DNA from: Silene noctiflora
Lineage: Eukaryota; Streptophyta; Magnoliopsida; Caryophyllales; Caryophyllaceae
Length of the DNA stretch: 34,509 nt
Assembly (NCBI GenBank): GCA_009801015.1
Contig: VHZZ01001131.1
Location: forward strand, 98,702 to 133,210
Direction: 5' to 3'
Every line of letters begins with the position of its first letter. Position 1 is the stretch's first letter. The notes under the pieces are model-generated. The model was given only the letters and a program-made list of their open reading frames with translations, was not told the DNA's origin and searched no databases. Shown here piece by piece: positions 10,201-20,224 of the stretch. A program made the translations under genes and the position numbers.

Positions 10201-11531
10201 TTCTCTATCCTAGATGACCATATCTGGTTTCGCAACTATCAGGTTGGTACTGCATATGTATATCGTTCTCAAATGTTAGCTAGGATTGTTAGTGGTACAT
10301 TATGGTCACAAGTTAAATATGTGTCAAAAACACCACTGTTGACTGTGTCTCGAAGGCTCTTGCGGTCCTGTGTTTGGCATAGCAAGGGGTTCGTATGTAG
10401 GCCATCATATTTCATAGCTAAAGAATATTGATTTTTTGGCTTCATTGGAAATGGAAAAGAGGCTCGGCTACAATATTGTCTTGAATCCCTATATGGCCAA
10501 TTAGCTACCTTCCTATGCAATACTTGTGACTTTGATGTTGCTGATCTAGCAGTCCAACTATTTCGAAGAAAGTAAACCGTCTAATTCATCTCTTTCTTGA
10601 CAGATTACTGTTCCGCACAATGAATCAACTAAAATGGACAGAGGTGGCTTGGACAAAATGACCCTCACTGAGGTTTGAAATGTTGAATTATTCTGTGTTA
10701 TATAATGTGGTTTTCTTCTGAAATGTTGTGGGTATTAATTTGGTTCTTTTAATCGATAGGTTGGTCCCAGGTTCTGTTTAAACCCAATCAAAATATTTGG
10801 TGGAAGTTTTGGCGGCCCAACTTTGTACGAGAACCCCTATTATGTTTCACCAAATCAGGTGAGTCCGTGAGACTATTTGGATGCTATGTTTTTCTTTTAG
10901 TTCGTGGTTTTTTTTTTTTACAGTACCTTTTTAATTTTAGAACGTCACATTCCCTCTCCAACTTTTGCATTAGTGGGAATACGTATGCTATTTAATATTC
11001 GTATATGTGATGGTGTGTGTGCTACTAGAATACCTGGAGTTAAGCGTTGCAACAATTAGATGAATAAACAGCCAATCTGTAGTCTCTGGAGGATGGTCTC
11101 ATGCTATTTTAGGGTGAGACCGACTCATTTAACTAAAAAAGCCCGCGCATTTATTCCACTAACACAAAGAAACTGAAATGGTTGGTTGGTCTCATTATCG
11201 TGCACATAGTCTAAAGTTTAGTTTCACTGAAAATGATTAAGGTCTTCGAATAGATTCTCGTCACCCTCTCTAGTATTGGTATCACAAAATTCTCAAACGA
11301 GATGGTCAGACACATTATATAGTTAATGAGACCATTCCGCTTACCCACTAACTCCGTGAAGCAGCCTCACGCAGCGAGATTAACTATTTTGCTTTCCAGA
11401 TACGAGCACTGCAGAAGAAAAAGAAGGCTGGGAAATACGTGAAGAAAGTTAAAGCCAAGACAAGGAGGAAAATGCACGAGCTTTCAAACCCAATGGAGCG
11501 TGACGAGTTTACTGATATGTGGAGAGAATGA
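7209..11531 (+). CDS. BRX1: Ribosome biogenesis protein BRX1 homolog (Brix domain)
   Basis: Eight exons: 7209-7438, 7950-8091, 9176-9254, 9365-9489, 10141-10242, 10604-10672, 10760-10858 and 11400-11531. All introns are GT-AG, and together they give 325 codons, the usual length for plant BRX1. BRX1 is a nucleolar assembly factor for the 60S ribosomal subunit, acting in pre-rRNA processing. A charged N-terminus (MGKKRKHSES) precedes the Brix domain, roughly residues 60-250. Family hallmarks are INYRYRHLM, FFECRKHKDLYLWMAK, HWKLLKELI, FFDHVFAFSILDDHIWFRNYQ and, at residue 250, VGPRFCLNPIKIFGGSFGG. The C-terminus is Lys/Arg-rich (KKKKAGKYVKKVKAKTRRK). The start is the first ATG after the leader. 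Introns 1, 2, 4 and 7 contain mobile-element debris. I see no damage to the frame. Confidence 0.96.
7741..7839. mobile_element. Short foldback MITE in BRX1 intron 1
   Basis: CTAAGACGGTTTTACACAA at 7741-7759 is matched inversely by TGTGTAAAATCGCCTTAAG at 7821-7839. This gives a roughly 99-bp foldback element. It belongs to the 'aagacggt..tacaca' family seen repeatedly in the window. No clear target duplication was found. Confidence 0.6.
8380..8760. repeat. Purine-rich tract followed by pyrimidine-rich tract in BRX1 intron 2
   Basis: The + strand is strongly G/A-rich from about 8410 to 8560 and C/T-rich from about 8645 to 8755. The two halves can partly pair. The second half contains near-repeats of 'cctcccattccctcatgt' (8703-8750). 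This may be a degenerate foldback element or simple low-complexity sequence. The open frames here are artefacts of the skewed composition. Confidence 0.5.
9611..9678 (+). mobile_element. RTE/TS-SINE-type 3' tail in BRX1 intron 4
   Basis: The sequence 'gattcatgtcagccaacccc' (9614) leads into 'tttgggattaaggctctgat' (9641) and ends in a (GTT)n run. This order (CCCCAAAT..TTTGGGATTAAGGCT then TTG repeats) is the 3' end shared by plant RTE LINEs and the TS-like SINEs that use them. Only the tail of about 68 bp is recognisable. A near-identical copy in opposite orientation lies at 13917-13980. Confidence 0.6.
11085..11345. repeat. Dispersed 'ggtctca' repeat in BRX1 intron 7
   Basis: GATGGTCTCATGCTATTTTA at about 11091 is followed by GGGTGAGACCGACTCATTTA, a small hairpin. 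More GGTCTCA/TGAGACC words occur to about 11335. A related copy, 'actgtctcctgctattttag', lies in the lipase gene at 17937. The element is non-coding, and exact ends were not found. Confidence 0.5.
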
Positions 11532-12424
11532 TGAGCTCCTTATTTACTGTTTTATCCCCGCGATTTTGTATGGCTACTCTCAACTGCGTGATCCACAGTA
11601 GAACCTACTTGATCATTCCATTCCAGTGTAATCATAACGTACTTTATTTGAGATTATTGTGTAAACAAAAGCAGGAATTTTGTTATTTTAAAGTTGGTTT
11701 TTATCATCAGTTGTCACGCCTCGGAAATTTGTCATGTATCTTATCATCTGACAATGCTGTCTCAAGGTCGATAATTTCACGTTTATATCACTTGAAATCA
11801 TTGTCTGTACTTGGTAGTTGTGCCATCATCCGGTGAGTTGGGGTAAATCGGGTTAGGTCTGAATGGGGTAAACCAAATGTGGATCAGTAAGTTGCGTGGT
11901 AAGTGGCACAACATATTAGTACTTGCGTATACTCTTCTCTCAGTGACTGTTGAAGAACAAGTATTTGGTTAGTAGAATAGTAGGTACTCCAAGGTTGAAC
12001 ATATTTGTGGTTTGAAACATCCAACAAGTCTAGAAAAGTGATTGTTACTATTTTCCCAATTCACGTACGCTAGAGAAAATACTCATAGCACGAAAAAGGA
12101 AAAGCAGCCAGGTGTACCGAAATTCAATTTTACTCGCTAGGCGTAAATGAGCGTGGACTATGTCCGCGTAACAAGCTCTCAGAACTGGTTTGTTAAGACT
12201 TACTTGTAATTAGTTGAGCTTAACCAAGCTCGATATCATCTCAATTCGGATAATTCCTTGATGTAATTAACGACTCTAGCTAAGTATGAAAAATTCTTGT
12301 TTTCTCATACATCCAAGTTTTTATAATATTTTATTTGGTGAATCACCTTTTGTTAACGTGGACGGCTATTCGGAGTAAACACAAATTTTTGAGCAGAGTA
12401 TAGAATGTGTGTGGAGGGAAGCCA
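11532..12424. other. BRX1 3' region and BRX1-SPD1 intergenic spacer
   Basis: The first few hundred bases are likely the BRX1 3' untranslated region. The 105-codon open frame starting at 11519 is a shadow that begins inside the last BRX1 exon in another frame. No gene or clear mobile element is seen in the rest. Confidence 0.5.
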
Positions 12425-12433
12425 CCACGTGTC
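12425..12433 (+). promoter_or_regulatory. G-box/ABRE-type element upstream of SPD1-like gene
   Basis: CCACGTGTC contains the CACGTG palindrome at 12426-12431, about 230 bp before the SPD1-like start codon. G-boxes of this form bind bZIP and bHLH factors in light and ABA responses. That would suit a gene for plastid development, but the link is inferred from position alone. Confidence 0.4.
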
Positions 12434-12660
12434 CAACGAACTGATAACTAATTTGTTCATATGTACAATAATGGACCCCATTTCCCTCCAATCCCAATGG
12501 AGATTCTCTATTCTCCAAGCATCTTCTTTCTTCTCAATTTTCTATACCTTTCTTTACCATCATCAACATCATCATCTTGTATATATTACCATTAAAAATA
12601 ACACTAAAAAAATTAAAATATCAACACTTTTTTGAACAACCCATTAAAAAATTTGACAAA

Positions 12661-15600
12661 ATGAGAGCTTTAAATTGTGGGTTTGAGTTTCTTGATGTTC
12701 AAAATTCAATCTACCATACAAAAGTTTCAACCTTTGCTTATTTTAGTGGGACCCATTTAATTTCACCCGTCTCTACCGCATTTCGTCGAACACTTGGTGT
12801 GCGTAAGGGTATATGTGTTCCTAGATCAACTTGGTCGCCGGAAATCCGGCGGCCAGCTGATAGGGTGGTTTTTGGAAATGGGTCGGGTTCAAGTTCGTTT
12901 CTTTTGAACCCGGAAACTTCTGTTTCAATGGTTACGGGTTTTGACGGGTCTGGGTCAGGGTCGGGGCTTGAGGTGTTTCTTGAGTTGGTTCCTGTGAGGA
13001 TGAGGAATGCTTTAGCTTGTCATGAGGAAATCGGGGATTTGATTGAGGTTGTGTTGGATTTTGGACGGAAGCCGCTTGCGCGGTTTCCGTCTGGTGATTG
13101 GGTTATGTCACAGGAGCCTGTTAAGAGGGATGACTTGCAGCATGCTATTTCTAAGGTAGTTGATGTTGTTGTTAGAAATTGCATTTGTGATTTCGGGTTT
13201 TGTTTAAGCTGTTAATGTTAATATTTTGTAGGATTTGTGAGGGATCATATGAAATTAAAGCTCATTTCGGGTTGAATTTGCTTATACTAGATGATCATTA
13301 AGCTTAACTTGAAATAATTGGTTTAAAACGATAATATTATTATGAGACCGACCCAGGAGACGTATGGAAATGCATACATATGAGATAATCTTATTATAAT
13401 TTGATGATCGAGTTAGATGGTGTGACATCCTGCATGCTAGTTTAATAAAAAATACCTACATTGAATGATGGAAGTTCTAGAAACATAAAAAATGTCAAAT
13501 AGATAAGACAAAATCAGATGAATTGCTGGTCTGCTGCCGCTCTGTGAGAGCGTAAATTTGTCTGAATGTTGGTATGGAATAAGTGCAAATTGTTTCGAAA
13601 ATTATAAGATTAGCTGCATTGTTCAGGTCGGGGATTTTTCAGATGACAACCGATCAGGTATTGATCGTTCACTGCATCGTATAAGTGCCATTCGGAATCG
13701 AAAGATGCAAATAATTGGGCTTACTTGTCGGGTGGGTAGAGCGGTTTCTGGTAGTGCAGAGATCATTCGTGATTTGATCGAGAGCGGAGGATCTATTTTG
13801 GTTATTGGACCTCCTGGTGTTGGCAAGACAACCTTGATCAGGTAGTCCTTTTCAAACGTTCACTGTAATATGTGAGTGTAATTTTTTATCATAAATTGGC
13901 CAGTGTATGTTCACTATACAACAACAACAACATCAGAGCCTTAATCCCAAAATGATTGGGGTCGGTTGACATGAATCATCCCTTTGTTGAAAATTGATCT
14001 TTTCCTGTCTGATGTCATTCCCTTCGCTGATCTAAAAATTTGAATTTTTGGTTGTTGCAGAGAGATCGCCAGAATGCTGGCAGATGAACGCAATAAGCGT
14101 GTGGTCATTGTGGACACATCCAATGAGATTGGGGGTGATGGTGATGTTCCGCATTCTGGTATAGGGCGCGCAAGGAGAATGCAAGTTCCTAATGTCAACA
14201 TGCAGCATAACGTGAGTTCCAATATTTGCTTTAAAGTCAGATGAACTTAACAATTTGTAGGCTATGTTACTTAGACTCTTCATTTCTGGGGCTATATCAG
14301 TGTCCGACACATCCCTCAAGGGTATGAGTCAGATGGCTATGAATCTATACGCAACCCATACCAATCTAACACTTCTAGCTGAGATAGATTGGGAGGCTCA
14401 CATGACAAATGAGTTGAAGACTTTGCTCCCAAAAAGAACTAAAAATTTCAAAACAGTAAATTTACGTTCCGAAAACAGGTCTCTGTACCCTTATCCTCAT
14501 ATATGAATTGAATTCCGTGTCTGAAACGTTGAGTAATGGCGCGCCCACCACTTAGATATGTTTAGTGTATAGGTGTACCCGACGACCATACTCGAGTCCA
14601 TGTAAAGTAGTTTGTATATCTTTAAGTCATTTGGTGAATTTTTGTTGAACTTGTGTAGGTGATGATTGAAGCTGTTGAGAATCATATGCCTCAGACAATC
14701 ATCATTGATGAAATTGGAACAGAGCTGGAAGCTTTAGCTGCCAGTACTATTGCTCAAAGGGGTGTTCAACTTGTTGGCACCGCACACGGTATTACAATAG
14801 AGAACGTCATAAAGAATCCTTCTTTGCAGCTGCTTGTTGGTGGCATAGAGGTCTGATGCGGATTTTCTTGCCTTTCATTTTCTCTTCATGGTCATCATTA
14901 TTACTGAATTACTAGACTTGATATCCTGATTTCTCTAAATTCTGTAATGGTATGAAGAGCGTTACCTTGGGAGATGAAGAAGCAAGGCGAAGAAAAGTGC
15001 AAAAGACCGTTCTTGAGAGGAAAGGCCCTCCGACATTTACATGTGCTGTTGAAATGATATCTAGGACAGAATGTCGTGTCCATCACAGATTAGATGCTAC
15101 TGTTGATGCTATACTCACAGGTGCCCAAAATTTCCGTAGAGCTGCATTATGAAATTAAGATGCTTCTGGAGCCGTTCACTTATAATTTTGGTGGGCAAAC
15201 AGGAAAAACACCTTTGTTTGAGATCCGTCAGATGGATCCTGATGCCAAGAGTTCAAATAATTTAATTGAGACTGCTGAGAAGACGCAGCCAGAAGAACTG
15301 GAGTTCCTTGAGGATACAAACAAAGGCAGTGAAACAGAGTCTCGTGATGAAGAAGCGGTTCCTCATCATAACTTGACGAGGACCATCAGAGCACCAAGCA
15401 AGAGGAGCTTACCTGTGTATGTTTATACATATAAGGTGAGGTCATTTGGAAATTCAGAATTTCTGCATTGCTTGCTGGTGACTATTATGATGTATATATG
15501 TTGGTAGATGCAATTTTATTATGGGCCATATAGAAACCGTCTCTTTGTGTTCTCAAAATAGGGGTAAGATTTGTACATCTGACCACCTAAACGATCACCG

Positions 15601-17024
15601 GCTTGAGCCTTTGAGGCACCAAGGTGATGATGTTGCTGGTGATGCTTACAAAGACTATTACTATATTAAATTCTTCTAGTTCTATGAGAACCATTGCTGT
15701 TGTGAAGTAAAATATAGCGACATATCATATCATTTGTTAATGGGACTTTGATGGATTGGATCACTCACTGTTTTTATTGTAAACGGAGCTACCCGGCCAG
15801 AATCGCCCTTCTGAATCCTGAGGTGTGATATATTAGTATACCCTATTTACACCAGAATTTTGTGATTCAGATAATGGAAGCAGATTTCCTACAAGTAGCA
15901 GAGGTGATGGGGCTTGAAGAGGTTATAGATGTGACGGATAACATTGGAACAGCAAATGCTATCCTAGCACCTAGTTCTGAGATGAAGCTGAACCCTTGGA
16001 TTCGCGGAGTGGCTAAATATCACCAAGTTCCGATTTTTGTTATCAAGGTACTTAGTTTACTTTTAAGTTTTATCTAAAGGAAAATTACCAGATGTGGACT
16101 AGTTCTCTTGAAAAGACTCACATTATTTGCAATGGGGTATTGTAGTCAAATACTATGGCGCAAATGGTTAAAGCAATCCGCGTGATTCTTGGAATAGAAT
16201 CTTTTGGCCCGTTGGTAAAGCTTCCTGCAAAAGATGTACTTGACATTGAAATTGAAGATGATGCTCTGAAAAGAAAACCCTCGTTGGAAGAGCTCGATGC
16301 TTTGGAGGTAATCCCTTCCTTTCAAATTCAATTCTAAATCTTGTGCTGATGAATGATGGTGGTTGATATTTAAATACAGCAACAATTAATTAATGACTCT
16401 TGTTTTTAGGCCAATTTAAGTGGAGTACTGAATTGCTGTTTCCTCATATTTACTGTTCATTATGAACTATTAATCATTCGATGCAATTTTGAATGGAATT
16501 TTCAGTTTGGGTCGGCCAGATCCAACCTCTGTGTGTTATTAAGGGTTAAGGTCGTGTGCATTTGACCCTCACACCTTCCCAGTGGAGGGAGCGGTTGTGT
16601 CACTAGAGTTATGTTATTGTAGTTTTGTTCGTCATTTGAAACAGCAAGATCCCTGTGAGGCATTAGGGTTTTGATGTGGTAGTGTTGAGTTCTAGAGCTC
16701 ATTAAATGAACCACTTTCTCTTCAAGCCTTGTTTAATAGCTGTTCTTTCCCTTCTCACAGGAAGTCAGAATGGCGATTGAGTATATAGTGATCCCGGGTG
16801 GAGAAGCAGTGGAACTTCTTCCTCGATGTTCTGAAATTATTGCACGGCAGCTTGAGCTGGTGAAAAGTTACCAGTTGGCTGCTGAGAACTCTGGTACCGA
16901 ACTCAGCCCCAGGTTGCAAATTCTTCCATCGAAACCAAAATCGAAAAAGAAGGTTTCGGCCAACAACTCTGGCTATGGTTCTCTTGGCACTGAAACTTCT
17001 CGCTTGCCCCTTCTTCCCGAGTAG
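12661..17024 (+). CDS. SPD1: SPD1/Ycf45-like plastid P-loop ATPase
   Basis: Nine exons: 12661-13155, 13627-13841, 14061-14211, 14659-14850, 14958-15120, 15203-15435, 15871-16047, 16146-16307 and 16761-17024. They join in phase to 683 codons. The Arabidopsis relative, SEEDLING PLASTID DEVELOPMENT 1 (At3g10420), is needed for plastid development in cotyledons, and the family is related to algal and cyanobacterial Ycf45. The first 80 or so residues are Ser/Arg-rich, like a plastid transit peptide. Walker A GPPGVGKT is at 226-233, [12 protein letters not shown] follows near 251, and Walker B TIIIDEIG is at 300-307. The C-terminal part ([40 protein letters not shown]) is conserved in this family. 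12661 is the first in-frame ATG; only a TTG (12577) lies upstream. The intron 4 acceptor (GGTATGAAG at 14957) is weak. The precise biochemical activity is not evident from sequence. Confidence 0.93.
13917..13980 (-). mobile_element. RTE/TS-SINE-type 3' tail in SPD1 intron 2
   Basis: Read on the minus strand, this is GATGATTCATGTCAACC, GACCCCAATCATTTTGGG, ATTAAGGCTCTGATG and then TTG repeats. It is nearly the same as 9611-9678 but inverted. It ends about 80 bp before the exon 3 acceptor. Confidence 0.6.
14259..14335. repeat. Fragment of a 'ctatgttactcagactc' MITE in SPD1 intron 3
   Basis: GGCTATGTTACTTAGACTCT at 14260, followed by 'tgtccgacac' at 14301, matches the left part of the foldback element at 19581-19711 and its 'tctgacacgggtgagtgtcc'. 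The matching right end was not recognised. Confidence 0.5.
15561..15640 (+). mobile_element. SINE-like fragment in SPD1 intron 6
   Basis: GGGGTAAGATTTGTACATCT, then GACCACC, TTTGAGGCACCAAGGTGATG and ATGTTGCTGGTG. The same order of blocks is found, inverted, at 19885-19972 and 22120-22203. No target duplication or pol III boxes are clear. Confidence 0.5.
16541..16600 (+). mobile_element. SINE-like fragment in SPD1 intron 8
   Basis: GGGTTAAGGTCGTGTGCATT, then TGACCCTCACACCTTCCCAG and TGGAGGGAGC. The blocks resemble 15561-15640 (GGTAAG..GTACAT..GACC), although this copy is more diverged. Confidence 0.4.
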
Positions 17025-17554
17025 AGCAGATATTGATTCTAAACCAGCATTCTGATTATATCTGTACCCTATGTAATCTGTAATCTGTAATCTGTAATCT
17101 GTACAGTCATGTAAATTGTACATTCTCAAAATGTTGTCAATTATCATTGATATCTAATCAGCCATAATGCAATTGTAATGAGTTCGTCCGAAAAATATTG
17201 TCAATGCAACTGATGTCTACTGAAACCATAGATCAACCATCTTCCTCAACTACCATTAACCACTGTAAGTTTCAAAACATACTCTTTGCTTTCCTCTTAT
17301 CAGCTTGGGCACAATGGATCTGGTTTTGATGAAAAGTCCTACATTCTCACGTCATGAATTGCATACGAATCGTTGGTAATTTAGGAGTTATTTTGCTTCA
17401 TTACAATATACATTCCAAAGGCAGTGAGACTCAAATCAATCGAAATGGTAATGTAGAGAAACATTGCTGTATGAGACATAATCTAATCGTTTCTGTTCAT
17501 CTTATTTTCGCAAAATTCGCTGTGATTATTGTACGATGAATTTTCAGTTACAAA
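17025..17554. other. Spacer between convergent SPD1 and lipase genes
   Basis: This 530-bp stretch must hold the 3' untranslated regions of both genes, which converge here. It contains four tandem copies of GTAATCT at 17073-17100. The short open frames look like chance. Confidence 0.6.
17073..17100. repeat. Tandem heptamer (GTAATCT)x4
   Basis: Four perfect head-to-tail copies of GTAATCT lie 49 bp after the SPD1 stop codon, probably in its 3' untranslated region. Confidence 0.9.
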
Positions 17555-20224
17555 TCATGTTTGATTCTTGAAGAAGGAAATGAGAAAATCATAAACCACT
17601 TCCTTTGCATTAATGGCCATAACATAATCAGCATGAGCATAATCCTCAATGAACTGAAGGAAAAGCTTTTCACTATCATGATCTTTGAGATTGTCTAGGA
17701 GAAACTTGACATCGTCAACATCCGCCAGCTCATCCCGACCTCCATGGGAGATGAACAACGGGAGATCATTGGGAATGCTTACCAAGTCATACAACGGAGG
17801 GACAGCTTGCCCGTACTGCTCCATGTTCTTGCCTATGTCAATATAGTCATACATTCCTATTGTTCCATCCCTTGCCACTGCAAAACAATCATTCTCGATT
17901 TTAGTACCTAAAAGGTATCACAAAGTTTCCTGAGAGACTGTCTCCTGCTATTTTAGAGTGAAACAAACTCATTTATTTCATGAAAGACATACTTTGAGCC
18001 AAATGTATCATGTTCTTGGTGGCTGTTGGTTGAGGTTCATACTGCAGAAATGAAGGCACAGTTGAAGTGCTCAGGCAACAGTTTTCACCTGCATTAATCA
18101 TAAACTCACTTAGCTGTAATTCTGTAAATTAAATTTGACAGTCATAAACTAGCTGTTGATTACCTGTGAACGCTGTCAGTAAATTAGTGCAGTCAATGCC
18201 CTGCCTTGTACAAATATCATTCAGCATGTTCATTACAGCTTCTCTGCAATGAAAACAGGATGAAGCCATGTTAAATGTTTAAAAACAATATCGGAGTAGC
18301 TTTTTATCGCTGAACTTTTTTATATGAGACAGTTGTACGCATACAAGTACAAAATGTAATCTTGTATGCCCTCATTTGATTGTTGTTAGTGCATATAACC
18401 GTCTCACACAAGTACTGATATGCACAGATAGTTAATGGGCACAAGTATTCTCACCCACGAGGTACAAACTGATGGATTCCTGACCAATAAAGCAGCTGTA
18501 AAGGGGAGTAGAAGGTAAGGTTTTAAAACAATTCATTCAATATAATGTGTTAATTTTACCAGTTATTCGAATTTCGTAATTGATAACTGATATGATTTCT
18601 ACGGAGTATATACTACTACAAAGCGCGGTTTCTTACTTCACTGACGAAGTTCTCGACTGCCTTTCTTGCCAGTGGAGAAGTCATTCGACTGAGGTACGCC
18701 ACTGGACTGAGCAATCCGGCTGATCTCACCTTGTCCAGAAGCTTTTGCTGGGAAAAGGCAGCCAATGCTATCAGGGTTCCCTGCAGTTTACACTCATTTG
18801 TTATTTCATAATCAGATGTCAGGCTACCTTAGACGAGTATTATTCGAGTGATGGTACTCATGACGTGAGTTTGAAACCCGTCATTGTCAAAACTGCCCTT
18901 CTATCTCTCCCTTTACACCAAAATGAATGATTAACAGAATAAATAAGTGCGCCACCTACTCACCTGTGAATGCCCAACATAGTGGAGTTTCTGCCCAGAC
19001 TGATCAAATACATACTCAACAATTGCAGGAAGATCATACGCTACAAGCTCGTCCCACGACCAATCCCAATAGGCCTACATAAATAACGTGTCGCGTAAGA
19101 GTTACCTAAGAAACTAATATCTATACTGATGTCAGTAGGATTAGAAGTAGTTAACTGGGTCATCTGTGCTGAGAGTAGTATGTTCACTGCTGTAATTTGT
19201 TCCCCGGGAATTCGAAATCCAAACATCAAAACCATTATCCGCTAATACAAATGCCAGCGCTTGGTTTGGCGGGTTTAGAACCCATGTAACTCCATCCTGC
19301 TTCCCACAGATTAAAACACATCATCCAATTAACATACCATTAGACTAAATTTTAAGTGCATGTTACCGAATTTTATGTTAACATATTGAAAATTATGTAA
19401 CTGTCGAAATGCATAAAATGATCTCGTAAAGAAAATTTTCTGAATCTAGCAATGTTTATCCAGACGGTTTCAACCCTAGCCATCGGTTCCACTCCAACGA
19501 CATTGCCATCTTAGTTAGCTAACATTTATAGAAGGACAATTTCATAACAAAACTGAACAAAAGATTATGCAACTGAACTGGCCTATGTTACTCAGACTCC
19601 TTCATAATTATCTGACACGGGTGAGTGTCCAAGTGTCAGACTCAGTTATTTATATGAATTGCGCATATTTTGGGCAATGTGCTGGAATAAGAAGAGTCGG
19701 AGTAACATAGGAACTGACCATTAGAACACCATGCTGCAGAAGAACTGGAGGCCTATCCCCCCTTTCATCATCTGCCAGTCCTCTGGGAATTCTCTGCAGG
19801 CTGAGAATGTACCCATCTGTGGTGATTACCTGTAATTCTCCAGCAAAAAACAATTTATGTAAATAATGTTAATTATCAATATGACACAACAACATTACCC
19901 ATGCCCCTCAAGGGCTATCACAAATTGCGTCTTAGGGGGTCTGATGTACGCAACCTTACCTTTGTGCTATCAACATAATATAAAGAGACTATTTCCGAAT
20001 GACCCAAGATGAAAATTGCATCGAGAACTACATCAAATGACTCATACGTTTACAATAACAAAATGAGCAGAGTAAATTACTGTATGTTCTTCACAAAAGT
20101 AGCCCTTCGACTGCACCAACAATCTACAAATTCCACCATTAGAAGCTGCTGTAATTACATTAACTGTTTGTTGACAAAAATACAAGAATGATAATAGTAT
20201 TAACAACCTCAAATTGTTAGTCAT
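17555..20224 (-). CDS. Secreted acid lipase, triacylglycerol lipase 2 / MPL1-like
   Basis: Nine exons in transcription order: 20224-20081, 19829-19719, 19296-19156, 19074-18964, 18780-18637, 18495-18455, 18243-18164, 18088-17993 and 17877-17555. They give 396 codons, the usual size. It is an alpha/beta-hydrolase of the acid (gastric-type) lipase family, hydrolysing ester bonds of lipids. The Arabidopsis relative MPL1 (At5g14180) is linked to aphid defence. Residues 1-26 (MTNNLRLLILLSFLYFCQQT) form a signal peptide. GYFCEEHT and VITTDGYILSLQRIPRG mark the N-terminal lipase domain, and VLLQHGVLMDGVTW the oxyanion region. The nucleophile elbow is GHSQG (Ser168; many relatives have GHSLG). The acid is probably Asp338 in GGRDELAD, and the base His371 in DYAHADYVM. 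Triad complete, frame intact, introns repeat-laden. True substrate unknown. Confidence 0.94.
17930..17975. repeat. Dispersed 'gtctc' repeat in lipase intron 8
   Basis: GAGAGACTGTCTCCTGCTAT then TTTAGAGTGAAACAAACTCA. It is a diverged copy of the hairpin at about 11091 in BRX1 intron 7 and lies just before exon 8 on the plus strand. Confidence 0.5.
18324..18406. mobile_element. 83-bp foldback MITE in lipase intron 6
   Basis: TGAGACAGTTGTACGCA (18325-18341) is mirrored by TGCATATAACCGTCTCA (18390-18406). These are 17-bp inverted ends with a few mismatches. It belongs to the 'tgagacggt' family common in this window. Confidence 0.6.
19581..19711. mobile_element. 131-bp foldback MITE in lipase intron 2, next to the splice donor
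   Basis: The left end GCCTATGTTACTCAGACTCC is mirrored by the right end GAGTCGGAGTAACATAGG. AACTG occurs on both sides (19576-19580 and 19712-19716), a likely 5-bp target duplication. The right edge lies 8 nt from the exon 2 boundary (19719), so the duplication sits at intron positions +3 to +7. A related fragment is at 14259. Confidence 0.7.
19885..19972 (-). mobile_element. SINE-like fragment in lipase intron 1
   Basis: On the minus strand the blocks are GGTAAGGTTGCGTACATCAG, ACCCCCTAAGACGC, CCCTTGAGGGGCATGGGTAA and TGTTGTTGTG. The order matches 15561-15640 and 22120-22203. The gene is also on the minus strand, so the copy is in sense orientation. Confidence 0.5.

Noticed and set aside
7439-11399. 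Intronic snoRNAs in BRX1 (ribosome-biogenesis genes sometimes host them)
   Set aside because: I looked for paired C (RTGATGA) and D (CTGA) boxes with closing stems and found none convincing; covariance-model search would be decisive.
12577-12660. Upstream extension of the SPD1-like protein
   Set aside because: The frame is open, but the upstream codon is TTG. The first in-frame ATG is 12661, and the extra residues (YILPLKITLKK) look like leader sequence.
17073-17100. CRISPR-like array
   Set aside because: The repeats are adjacent heptamers with no spacers, in a plant 3' region.
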